Below the pieces are notes generated by a model, which was not told the DNA's origin, ran no database searches, and was given only the letters and a program-made list of their open reading frames with translations. A stretch of 37,552 nucleotides of DNA. Origin: Promethearchaeota archaeon. Lineage in GTDB: Archaea > Asgardarchaeota > Lokiarchaeia > Sigyniarchaeales > Sigyniarchaeaceae. The stretch is taken from contig JAFGBX010000208.1 in NCBI GenBank assembly GCA_016932935.1, forward strand, positions 1 to 37,552, written 5' to 3'. Position numbers and translations under genes: made by a program. This document shows positions 23,891-30,863 of the stretch, piece after piece (positions within the stretch are counted from its first letter, which is position 1; each line of letters starts with the position of its first letter).

Positions 23891-24379
23891 TCACTTCGGC
23901 GACGAGAGGAAATAGATGCCCGACTCTTGCTCCGCCTCGTCGTAGGCCTGGGTGAACCTGCTCCGCAAGTTCATCAAGTTGTTGAGGCATTGCTTGTACC
24001 CCTCTTGGAGGGAACCCAGCTCCCGCGCAACCGCTTCCTTCTTCGTGATCTCCTCTATCCGGGCGGTATGAGATGCGATCTTCCCCTCCTCGTCGTTGAT
24101 CGCCCCTTTCAGCTTCTCGATCTTCTGGTGCTGCTTCTCGAGCTGCTTGAGATTGTTCGGGTTCTCGGTGAGGATGTTGTAGGTCACGCGCTCCTCCTTC
24201 GCGATCTCGTCTTGCAGGCCCTTTATCCTCGAGTTGGCCTCCTCGATCCGAGACTCTAACTTGCCCTTCTCGGTCGGATCCGTCGCCGCAGCTTCCTTCG
24301 CTAGGGCGATTTTCTTCGAAAAGGCGTCAAACTTCTGGAGCTGGTCCTTGATCGCGATCTTGACCCGGTCTGTCTCCAT
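23891..24379 (-). CDS. Coiled-coil protein (paralog of its upstream neighbour)
   Basis: A 162-residue soluble protein, helical and charged over residues ~5-150, with heptad-like patterns (KLESRIEEANSRIKGLQDEI; LKQLEKQHQKIEKLKGAI). It ends in RSRFTQAYDEAEQESGIYFL. The neighbour at 24445-24960 has the same length class, the same coiled-coil plan and a similar end, ENETGIHFFTPLA, so they look like tandem paralogs. ATG 24379 is preferred over the ORF start at 24427, which would lie upstream of the TATA-like box (24411-24420). No known family recognised; prefoldin-like, ESCRT-related or scaffold functions are untested guesses. Confidence 0.65.
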   Translation of the reverse strand: METDRVKIAIKDQLQKFDAFSKKIALAKEAAATDPTEKGKLESRIEEANSRIKGLQDEIAKEERVTYNILTENPNNLKQLEKQHQKIEKLKGAINDEEGKIASHTARIEEITKKEAVARELGSLQEGYKQCLNNLMNLRSRFTQAYDEAEQESGIYFLSSPK

Positions 24380-24410
24380 GGTGGAAGCCTTGTGCCATGA
24401 ATGGTGGCTT

Positions 24411-24420
24411 CGTATAAATT
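24411..24420 (-). promoter_or_regulatory. TATA-like box for the 24379 coiled-coil gene
   Basis: Minus strand AATTTATACG, 32-41 bases before ATG 24379, in the 65-base gap between the two coiled-coil genes. Confidence 0.5.
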
Positions 24421-24444
24421 CTTTCACCTATCGGGTCGCGTGGC

Positions 24445-24960
24445 TCAAGCGAGCGGCGTGAAAAAGTGGATCCCGGTCTCGTTTTCGACCTCCGAGTAGA
24501 TCTTGGGGTGTTGCTTCCGAACATCCGACAGCACGTCGAGGACGTGCTTGTACTGCGTGGAAAGGGTCTGCTTGATCTCGGGGCCTGTCTCGGTGCACGC
24601 TCTGACCGTGTCAGCGGTCTTTCCCTTGCTCTTGAGCTTCTCGTCGACATCGAGCAGCTTTGCCTTGAGATCGGCGATGTCCCGGAATGCCCTTTCGATC
24701 TTGCGCACGTTCTGCTTCTCTTGGTTGATCAAGTCCTTGAAGGTCGTGTTCCTGGCAATGATCTTGCTGGAGAGGCGCCTCTGCTCCCGCTTGAGCCGCT
24801 GGATGTCGTTGGGCAACTTCTCCAGCTCGGATTGGGGGATGTCGCACATCTTCTGTATCTCCGCAATCGCCTTGGAATAGCTCTCGAACTGGTACAAGTA
24901 TTCCTTGATCGAGTTGGACACCTGTTCCCGTTCAGATTCCTCCATGTTCATGTACTTCAC
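24445..24960 (-). CDS. Coiled-coil protein (paralog of its downstream neighbour)
   Basis: A 171-residue soluble protein, almost entirely helical and highly charged. Long coiled coil at ~20-115 (DIQRLKREQRRLSSKIIAR and following), then a second helix (TLSTQYKHVLDVLSDVRKQ) and the end KIYSEVENETGIHFFTPLA. The C-terminal E-x-E-T/S-G-I-H/Y-F motif is shared with the gene downstream, in each case after a helix containing an R-x-x-x-x-x-Y pattern, which argues for duplication. The GTG at 24960 has a TATA-like box at leaderless distance (24979-24987); ATG 24951 and 24945 are alternatives. The role is unknown; its place beside a small GTPase gene (divergent) is suggestive only. Confidence 0.65.
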   Translation of the reverse strand: MKYMNMEESEREQVSNSIKEYLYQFESYSKAIAEIQKMCDIPQSELEKLPNDIQRLKREQRRLSSKIIARNTTFKDLINQEKQNVRKIERAFRDIADLKAKLLDVDEKLKSKGKTADTVRACTETGPEIKQTLSTQYKHVLDVLSDVRKQHPKIYSEVENETGIHFFTPLA

Positions 24961-24978
24961 CAGCGGTGGCCGTCCTTT

Positions 24979-24987
24979 GTTAATACA
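24979..24987 (-). promoter_or_regulatory. TATA-like box for the 24960 coiled-coil gene
   Basis: Minus strand TGTATTAAC, 19-27 bases before GTG 24960. Confidence 0.45.
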
Positions 24988-24990
24988 CTC

Positions 24991-25268
24991 GATTACTGGT
25001 TATTCAACCCCTCCCCGAGCGCCCATGCGATTCCGCCGCGGAGTGGGCATGTTTTGAAGGTGATGGGCGCGGCCCCGCACCCTGCCGTGGCATGCTGGCT
25101 GGTGTTCCTCGACCCGCGTGCCCCCTCTTCGAAATTCAGTTCTGTCGCACCGACACATCGCGGGACGGGGGCGGCGGAAGGTATATTAGCCTTCTAGACG
25201 AGGTTATTATGCGCTAAAACCCGAAGCTAGAAATGGGGTTTCCTGGATATTAGGTGTATTGATCAGAA
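24991..25268. other. Divergent intergenic region between coiled-coil and GTPase genes
   Basis: About 280 bases without a supported gene. The left part is GC-rich (25010-25180); the right part holds AT-rich elements GGTATATTAG (25180-25189), GTTATTAT (25204-25211) and GGATATTAGG (25244-25253), candidate promoter boxes for the GTPase gene. No RNA gene seen. Confidence 0.4.
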
Positions 25269-25874
25269 ATGGACGATTCAAATCGTGGCGCGACGAGGGA
25301 GTCACGCAGGATGAACTCAGAATACACATTCAAAATAGTGGTCGGCGGCGCGGGCGGGGTGGGCAAGACCACGCTGCTTCACAGGTTCCTGTACAACGTG
25401 TTCAAAACCGACACGTCACTGACGGTCGGGGTCACGTTCAAGACGAAGGAGGTCACCCGGAACGGCCAGAAGATCACGCTCGCGCTGTGGGACCTCGGGG
25501 GCCAAGAGCGGTTCCGCTTCCTGCAGCCCACGTTCTGCCAAGGCGCCCGTGCGGGCATCATATTCTTCGACATGAGCCGGTTCGGCACCATGGAGCAAGT
25601 CAAGGACTGGGTGGACATGTTCCGCAAGCATGCCTACCCCGCCATCCCCATCATCCTCGGCGGGGCCAAGCTCGACCTTGTCGACCCGGAGATGCTCGAC
25701 GACGTGACCGAGTACGCGAAGGAGACCGTCGAGAAGCTCGGCCTCACGGGCTTCGTGCCGACGTCGTCGAAGCGCGGGGAGAACGTCGAGGAGATCATCA
25801 CGACCGTCGTGGATATGCTCGTGGCGCAGGCCGCGAGCGCGAAGGAAGTCGTCGTCCCGACCAGCGCGCCTTGA
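25269..25874 (+). CDS. Rab/Ras-like small GTPase
   Basis: A 201-residue Ras-superfamily GTPase. G1/P-loop GGAGGVGKTT (26-35, K33), switch I Thr in LTVGVTF (51-57), G3 WDLGGQE (74-80) with D75, G78 and Q79 (the Ras Q61 position), G5 TSSK (165-168). The G4 motif, normally NKxD, reads GAKLD (132-136), so the Asn is Ala while K and D are kept. Length and order match Rab/Arf-type domains, closest to Rab by eye. There is no C-terminal cysteine, so no Rab-type lipid anchor. Such GTPases are greatly expanded in Asgard archaea. ATG 25311 (MNSEYTFKIV) is an equally good start and fits the usual family N-terminus better. The gene stands alone, divergent from the coiled-coil pair. Confidence 0.92.
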   Translation: MDDSNRGATRESRRMNSEYTFKIVVGGAGGVGKTTLLHRFLYNVFKTDTSLTVGVTFKTKEVTRNGQKITLALWDLGGQERFRFLQPTFCQGARAGIIFFDMSRFGTMEQVKDWVDMFRKHAYPAIPIILGGAKLDLVDPEMLDDVTEYAKETVEKLGLTGFVPTSSKRGENVEEIITTVVDMLVAQAASAKEVVVPTSAP

Positions 25875-26030
25875 TCGAGCGCGTCGTTCGTCTCCTTGTC
25901 GCCCCGCCTGGAGCCGGGGCATCACCTTCTTGACGACGTCCTCGAGCACCAAACCCGTGGGACAATTCATGGAACAATTCTGGCGGACTCGATGGTGCCG
26001 TCCTGGAGAAAAATAGAAGATAGGTATGGA

Positions 26031-27584
26031 TCACTCGACGAACTTGGAGCCGCCGGCCTCGGTGAGCCTCTCGGCGCGCTTCTGCTCGTGCACCTTCGCG
26101 AGCTCCACGTGCATCGCGTCCAAGGCCTTCCGGTCGAGCGGGTACCACTTCCACGCGATCGCGCCGATGGTCGCGAGGATCGCGGGCACCAGCAAGGTGG
26201 CGACGGCGACCCCGATCACCGCCATTGGGTACGTGCCGGTGTCGGACACGCCGAGGGCAGGGAGAGAAGGATCGCCGCTCTTGTTCTCGAAACCGAAGGC
26301 GGTCATGATCGCGGGCACGATGGCAAGGGCGACGCTGATCATTGGCTTACTGAAGATGCAGCCGATGCCGGCGTATATCGACTCGTGGCGCTCGCCGGTC
26401 TTCAGCTCGTCGTAATCGATCGTGTCGCCCCGCATCGGGTTGTGGTAGACGAAGTCCGTGACGAGGCCGAAGAAGCCGATGCCGATCCCCGCGCCGAAGA
26501 GCCAGATGTTGCTCGGGTCTGAATACGCGTCGGCCGGGGCACCAGGGCCGGGCAACGTGCCGAGGAACGCGATGAAGAACCCGACCGCCTGGAAGATCAG
26601 CCCGACCTGGATGGCCGTCTTGATGTCACGATTCTTCGGAATCTGGAGCTGGACGATGACGCCGGCGACGGCACCAACCACGAGCAGGATGACTGCGGGC
26701 AGCGCGTCCACGAACGTCCAATTCGGGTTCACCCTTGGAACGCCGCTGATCAAGCCGAACAACCACTCGAACATAAACGTGAGGCCCGTGAGCAAGATGT
26801 TCAAGATGCCGACCGAGATACCGTCGTAGATGATGTAGATGCGGCCGGACGGGTTCCTGAAGACGATCTTGAACGACTCGAGCAGCGAGACGTCTTTGCC
26901 CGGTGGCAGGAACTCGGGGCGCTCCTTGACCCATTTCACAACGAGGATCCAAGGGATCAGCGATAGCCCGGCGAAAAGATACACGAGTATCTGGAACAGC
27001 TGGATCTTTTGAGGATCGGGGTTCGTAAGGAACAAGAGGGGCAGCAGGCCCGCGGCGAACCCGCCGATAACCGAGAGGATGGCGTATAAGACCGAGATCT
27101 TGGTTCGCTCGGTCGCGGCGAAGGTCATCTGCGGCAGCAAGGCGACGTGTGCCAAATAGATGATCGTGAAGAACGTGTCGTAGAGCGCCTGCGTGGCGAG
27201 GTACCAGATGAACAGCGGCACCTGCAATTCGTCGGCGCCGCCCTTCCACTCGCCTGGTGGTATGAACACGAGGATGAAGGCGACCGAGAAGAACGGCGCG
27301 CACCACTTGATCCACGGGATGTAGCGGCCGGATCTGGTCTTGGTTCTATTCTGGAGGATGCCGAAAAGCGGGTCATTTAGCACGTTCCAGACCGCGAAGA
27401 GAACCTGGGCGATTATTATTAGCCCATAACCAAGTCCCATCCACTTGTAATAGAAGGCTTGAATTTGTCCCATAAAACTGCCAAAAAAAGCACCAGGAAG
27501 CGCGCCCATATTATATCCGATATATTCCTTCGTAGTAACCGGGTCCCGGTCGAAATGGCTCGATTTCTGTGTCGTCTCGCTCAT
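26031..27584 (-). CDS. GPH-family (MFS_2) sugar:cation symporter
   Basis: A complete 517-residue transporter with about twelve membrane segments. Family signatures: the early loop NDPLFGILQNRTKTRSGRY after segment 2 and the central loop IDYDELKTGERHESIYAG. N-terminal ~20 residues are polar and cytosolic; the C-terminal ~45 residues form a charged cytosolic tail (KWYPLDRKALDAM and on). Members carry melibiose, lactose, xylosides or glucuronides together with Na+ or H+. The substrate is unknown, but GH4 and GT5-like genes ~4 kb away handle glucosides. It is the second GPH gene in the window after the fragment at 3-590. The ATG has a TATA-like box (CCTATAG, minus strand, 27607-27613) ~26 bases before it. 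Confidence 0.85.
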   Translation of the reverse strand: MSETTQKSSHFDRDPVTTKEYIGYNMGALPGAFFGSFMGQIQAFYYKWMGLGYGLIIIAQVLFAVWNVLNDPLFGILQNRTKTRSGRYIPWIKWCAPFFSVAFILVFIPPGEWKGGADELQVPLFIWYLATQALYDTFFTIIYLAHVALLPQMTFAATERTKISVLYAILSVIGGFAAGLLPLLFLTNPDPQKIQLFQILVYLFAGLSLIPWILVVKWVKERPEFLPPGKDVSLLESFKIVFRNPSGRIYIIYDGISVGILNILLTGLTFMFEWLFGLISGVPRVNPNWTFVDALPAVILLVVGAVAGVIVQLQIPKNRDIKTAIQVGLIFQAVGFFIAFLGTLPGPGAPADAYSDPSNIWLFGAGIGIGFFGLVTDFVYHNPMRGDTIDYDELKTGERHESIYAGIGCIFSKPMISVALAIVPAIMTAFGFENKSGDPSLPALGVSDTGTYPMAVIGVAVATLLVPAILATIGAIAWKWYPLDRKALDAMHVELAKVHEQKRAERLTEAGGSKFVE

Positions 27585-27741
27585 TTTTTCTCAGTTCGGT
27601 GCCATTCTATAGGATCGATAATCGCGTGGTAGAGCTTCCGCGTAAGGTAAAAAAAGGTTCCATTCCGCCCCCGGCGCCCCCGGCGTCCCCCGCGGGCACC
27701 CGGCATCCCCCGCCGCGGCTCACACGTCGTCGTGATCCCCG
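27585..27741. other. Intergenic region with GC-rich low-complexity tract
   Basis: 27601-27650 holds the GPH promoter. 27661-27715 is a C/G-rich tract built from irregular repeats of CCCCCGGCG-like units, without fixed period. No gene seen. Confidence 0.4.
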
Positions 27742-28009
27742 TCACCGGCAAGAGCTTCCAGCCTCGCCTCGAGAGGCTGGATCCCCCCGCCCCGCGTGGA
27801 GGCGCTGCAACCCCACCTTCACGGATACCGCTTCCAGGCGGCCGATGTTGAACCGCAAGTCGTCCCGCTGGATGTTGAAGTCGCGCATCGCCTCGTTAAG
27901 CGATCCCACGGGCCAAGACGATAAAATGCCGTGGATCCATCAACCACCACTCGATGGTAGCTTGTCGAAGAAATCGGCGGTGTGCTTGATCCACGCGACG
28001 ATGGATGTT
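27742..28009 (-). pseudogene. Gene remnant, broken by an in-frame stop, no start codon
   Basis: One minus-strand frame between TAA (28010-28012) and TGA (27742-27744) reads protein-like text: VAWIKHTADFFDKLPSSGG, a TGA, then SLNEAMRDFNIQRDDLRFN and IGRLEAVSVKVGLQRL. The second part has the look of a short helical or coiled-coil C-terminus. No ATG or GTG precedes the first part. The family was not recognised. The TGA interruption and missing start argue for decay. An inverted repeat (9-base arms 27757-27765 and 27773-27781, 7-base loop) lies at its 3' end. The remnant sits directly beside the toxin-antitoxin pair, so insertion of that pair may have broken it. Confidence 0.35.
27757..27781. repeat. 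Perfect 9-base inverted repeat (stem-loop)
   Basis: TCCAGCCTC and GAGGCTGGA separated by seven bases. No T-run follows closely on either strand, so a simple terminator is not certain. Confidence 0.5.
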
Positions 28010-28062
28010 TAACATGTAAGAAAAGACCGGAACGCGTAAGAATAAACCGGAATCGTGCGAAA

Positions 28063-28482
28063 TCATTTCTCCTCCCTTTTCTCTACACATTCGTCGGGGG
28101 TCATAATGATTATACCATTGCACCATTGGAAATGTCGTTTATTGTTCGTCACGATATCCAAGTTCAATTTCATGCATTGGGAACCGATCAAGAAATCTCT
28201 GAAGTGATCCCGAAACGCAAGTTCGCCACGATTGGCAAACGCATTCTCGACAACAGCCTGGTCATCGATTCCCTCCCAAGGCAACACCAAGGCGTTGATC
28301 CTTGCCAGATCGTTCTCAAATGTTTCCCAAGACAAGCCTTTGCTCTTGAAGAAGGATCCTAGCTCGAGATGCACGACGGATGGCAAGTTGACTTGGCAAT
28401 GCTCCTTTTTTTTGATCAAGTAATTGATAAAGTCAAAGTTCCTGAAAACGTTGGTATCCAGGGCAATTTTCAACAATGCCAT
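28063..28482 (-). CDS. PIN-domain (VapC-like) toxin
   Basis: A 139-residue PIN-fold protein. IALDTNVF near the start supplies the first acidic residue, SVVHLELG the second (Glu), and RDHFRDFLIGSQC with LDIVTNNKRHF gives the third Asp and the closing strand, the order seen in VapC ribonucleases. These cut RNA with Mg2+ and are held inactive by a partner antitoxin. ATG 28482 lies 8 bases after the stop of the putative antitoxin gene, giving a two-gene operon in antitoxin-toxin order. The region is AT-rich compared with its ~60% GC surroundings, which suggests recent acquisition. The longer frame start at 28530 overlaps the antitoxin and is unlikely. Confidence 0.75.
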   Translation of the reverse strand: MALLKIALDTNVFRNFDFINYLIKKKEHCQVNLPSVVHLELGSFFKSKGLSWETFENDLARINALVLPWEGIDDQAVVENAFANRGELAFRDHFRDFLIGSQCMKLNLDIVTNNKRHFQWCNGIIIMTPDECVEKREEK

Positions 28483-28490
28483 CTGGTTTT

Positions 28491-28829
28491 TCAATCCTCT
28501 CCATCGATCTCGCGGATACCGGTTCTCCAATCGGAGATGATGACATCATCTATCGTTCCGGAACCTTGCATCAATGCTCGCTGCACTCGTTCTCGTTCTG
28601 GATCGTCTTTCCATACATCCTTCGTTGCTTGTTCCATTATCTTCTGAACACGTGTTTTCGATGCATTATTGCTCATCAAGCCAACATTCGCGCTGGAAAT
28701 TAGTGTATTTTCAAATACAGTTATTGCTTTTTCTACCACCTCGCCTTGCGAAACATCAAGAAACGCTGCAATTTTTTTTATCGTTTTTCTTAACTTGGGC
28801 GAGACTGCGATCGAAGAATGAGTTCCCAT
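28491..28829 (-). CDS. Putative antitoxin with ribbon-helix-helix-like N-terminus
   Basis: A 112-residue protein placed directly before the PIN toxin gene. The N-terminus, SIAVSPKLRKTIKKIAAFLDVSQGEVVEKAI, fits a strand followed by two helices as in ribbon-helix-helix DNA-binding antitoxins. The C-terminal half is charged and ends in DVIISDWRTGIREIDGED, likely the toxin-binding part. Such antitoxins repress their own operon. The ATG has a strong TATA-like box (GTATATAAAT, minus strand) 24-33 bases upstream, so the transcript is probably leaderless. AT-rich like its partner. Identification rests mainly on gene order; I did not recognise a named family. Confidence 0.6.
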   Translation of the reverse strand: MGTHSSIAVSPKLRKTIKKIAAFLDVSQGEVVEKAITVFENTLISSANVGLMSNNASKTRVQKIMEQATKDVWKDDPERERVQRALMQGSGTIDDVIISDWRTGIREIDGED

Positions 28830-28845
28830 ACATGGATATATGGAA

Positions 28846-29079
28846 TCATGGATTTATATACACATTTTTTGATTTTGTCTTTTTTGTTGGATTTTCGTCA
28901 CGATTCTTATAAGCTACAATGATGAAATCGATTGCCCGGGCCTCATTGGCTGGCGGCGGCAGCCGCCAATTCGCCCAAGCCAAGTAATCTTCGTGGTACG
29001 GCGTGCCGGGCTTCCGCGTGCGGCGCGGGGATGCTGCTGCCGTGGCGACGCGGTACTTGCCGGTTCGCGCCTGTGCCAA
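28846..29079 (-). pseudogene. Doubtful small reading frame or gene remnant
   Basis: A 77-codon frame (contains PGTPYHEDYLAWANWRLPPP and ARAIDFIIVAYKN). Its frame continues upstream past a stop near 29114 into a stretch reading MAKKTMPLPVAAKIVSYAR from ~29170. The frame runs into the promoter of the antitoxin gene, and base composition drops sharply at ~28915, as if the 3' part had been replaced. It may be a broken gene or chance. No family recognised. Confidence 0.2.
28852..28862 (-). promoter_or_regulatory. TATA box for the toxin-antitoxin operon
   Basis: Minus strand TGTATATAAAT, 23-33 bases before ATG 28829. One of the clearest boxes in the window. Confidence 0.55.
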
Positions 29080-29283
29080 TGCGGGGGCTCTCCAGATGGA
29101 GGTAGATCACCTTGCATAGCTCACGATTTTTGCAGCGACCGGCAACGGCATTGTTTTTTTCGCCATCGCCTTGTGATTCGGGCCCCTTTCCCCGGGCACA
29201 ACCCATCACGCGTTTCCTTCGCATGTTTCTTCCTTCCGCGTGATGGTGAGGAGCAATGGAGAAGAAAGGATTAAGAAGGGCCC
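29080..29283. other. Intergenic region
   Basis: About 200 bases without a supported gene apart from the possible remnant start near 29170 described above. A run of seven Ts occurs at 29152-29158 (plus strand). Confidence 0.3.
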
Positions 29284-30009
29284 TCAATTACCCCAGCGTG
29301 CCGCGCCCGCCGCCATCATGATGATGCCCGCCGCCTTGAAGATGGACTGGAGCATGTACAAGTAGAACGCGGCGATCGGGCCGAATACGTCCGTGAGCGC
29401 CTTGACGAGGCCCGCGTTCACGAGGAGGGCGGCGACCGTGTACAAGAGGAAGGCGAAAATGATGATCAGCGCCGTCTTCCGCACGCGCCCGGTCGACTTC
29501 ACCGCGATGTTGAGGAACACGACGAACACGACGAGCATGCCGAGCTGCGGCAGGATGCTCATCGTCGACATGTCAGCGAAGTCCTTCGCGTTGTTCACCG
29601 GCCAGAGGAACATGACGACGGAGCCCGCGACGATGATGTAGGCGAAGATCCCCTTGAGCTTGAAGCCCAGGATCTTGCGGTCGATGACGAAGACGATCTC
29701 GGCGAGCCCGATGCCGATGATGAACTGCGCGATCTTCCACCAGACCGCGTGCTCGGCATAGCACTCCAAGTCAAAATGCGTCAAGCCGAAATCGAACCAC
29801 ATGTAGAACAGCCGGGACACGAACAAGGTGAAGATGAGGACCCACATGGCCCGCAAGAAGGCAACGGCGAGCTCGAGCCCCTCCTTCTTGCGGCGGTGGA
29901 TCTTGACGCCCATGAACACGAGCATGATGAACTTGACCAGTTCGATGAAGCACGTGAGCAACAGGATGCTGAATTCGATTTCCGCGGGGAAGATGGGTGT
30001 GCAAACCAT
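29284..30009 (-). CDS. Seven-transmembrane protein of unknown function
   Basis: A 241-residue, very hydrophobic protein with seven predicted segments near residues 9-34, 49-70, 90-110, 119-138, 148-168, 176-198 and 210-235. Short basic loops (VKIHRRKKEG, STGRVRKT) suggest the cytosolic side. Size and segment number resemble the membrane half of the 7TM-longin protein at 7375-8631, but I see no soluble domain and no clear sequence match. No catalytic or transport motif recognised. A weak TATA-like element (GTTTAATG, minus strand, 30056-30063) lies ~50 bases upstream. It is divergent from the M50 protease gene. Confidence 0.65.
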   Translation of the reverse strand: MVCTPIFPAEIEFSILLLTCFIELVKFIMLVFMGVKIHRRKKEGLELAVAFLRAMWVLIFTLFVSRLFYMWFDFGLTHFDLECYAEHAVWWKIAQFIIGIGLAEIVFVIDRKILGFKLKGIFAYIIVAGSVVMFLWPVNNAKDFADMSTMSILPQLGMLVVFVVFLNIAVKSTGRVRKTALIIIFAFLLYTVAALLVNAGLVKALTDVFGPIAAFYLYMLQSIFKAAGIIMMAAGAARWGN

Positions 30010-30081
30010 GATGATCCCTTGGATCCCGTGGTGTCATATCATCCTATCGGGTGAAACATTAAACCTTTGGTCGCTTCCGAA

Positions 30082-30090
30082 TCCATAAAT
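30082..30090 (+). promoter_or_regulatory. TATA-like box for the M50 protease gene
   Basis: CCATAAATAC region; transcription would start near 30112, which speaks against translation from the GTG at 30099. Confidence 0.45.
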
Positions 30091-30161
30091 ACTGATCCGT
30101 GTTCCCTTTCTACCGCCTCGATCGAAGGCGGCGGGCGACCGAACCAGAGGTGCATGCGAGA

Positions 30162-30815
30162 GTGGCCGACATCATCATCGAACCGCGGCGCCGGGGCCGG
30201 GGCGTTGCATCCCGGGCCCTGTCGCGCTTCAGTTTCACCACGCGGGAGACCGTTGACCTGATGATGGCGTGGGTCGGCCTCTCGGCCGCGTACATGCTCA
30301 CGTTCGGCACCGCACTGTTCGTGTTCCCGCTGTCCGTGCTCGGCAGGTTCCCGCTGTTCATGGCCGTCTCTGGCCTGACGTTCATCGCCCACGAGCTCGG
30401 CCACAAGTTCACGGGGCAGCACTTCGGGCTCGAGGCGCACTTCAAGGCGAACGGCCTCATGATCCTGATCGGCCTCGCAATCGCTTGGAGCGGGTTCCTG
30501 TTCTTCGCGCCGGGGGCGGTCGTGATCGAGAGCATGGCGAGCCGCAAGCAGATGGGCACGACCGCCATGGCGGGCCCGCTGTCCAACATCACGTTCTCGC
30601 TTGCCATGATCCCGCTCGTCTTCTTGTTTCCATACTTCGAGTTCGTCCACCTCTGCCTCCGTGTCAACGCGTGGCTCGCGCTGTTCAACATGATCCCCGC
30701 CGGCGTGTTCGACGGGCGGAAGATCTTCTTGTGGAACAAGGTGGCCTTCGGCTGCATCATCACGAGCGCGGGCGTGCTCGTCTGGGCGAGTTACATGCTC
30801 CTCTTGTTTTGGTAA
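30162..30815 (+). CDS. M50 (site-2 protease-like) membrane metalloprotease
   Basis: A 217-residue polytopic protein. The zinc motif HELGH is encoded at 30390-30404 inside the segment FIAHELGHKFTGQHFGL, and the third-ligand motif appears as NMIPAGVFDGRKIF (N-x-x-P-x-x-x-x-D-G), as in S2P/SpoIVFB-type intramembrane proteases. Around them are about six membrane segments, and there is no PDZ or CBS domain. These proteases cut within membrane-spanning helices of regulators. GTG 30162 is chosen because AGAGGTG stands 9 bases ahead and the TATA box position excludes the GTG at 30099; GTG 30150 is possible. A broken copy of the 3' third of this gene lies at 34157-34395 in the same orientation. It converges on the next gene. 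Confidence 0.82.
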   Translation: MADIIIEPRRRGRGVASRALSRFSFTTRETVDLMMAWVGLSAAYMLTFGTALFVFPLSVLGRFPLFMAVSGLTFIAHELGHKFTGQHFGLEAHFKANGLMILIGLAIAWSGFLFFAPGAVVIESMASRKQMGTTAMAGPLSNITFSLAMIPLVFLFPYFEFVHLCLRVNAWLALFNMIPAGVFDGRKIFLWNKVAFGCIITSAGVLVWASYMLLLFW

Positions 30816-30863
30816 GCGATGCCGAGAGGCATTCGCTTTCTAGGAGAGAAAAGGGAAGAAGCC

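Noticed and set aside
25875-25970. Minus-strand frame starting MNCPTGLVLEDVVKK after the GTPase gene
   Set aside because: It begins in a short spacer and then runs antisense through the GTPase gene; most of it is shadow.
27661-27715. C/G-rich repeats as a CRISPR or tandem repeat array
   Set aside because: Units are short and irregular without spacers or fixed period.
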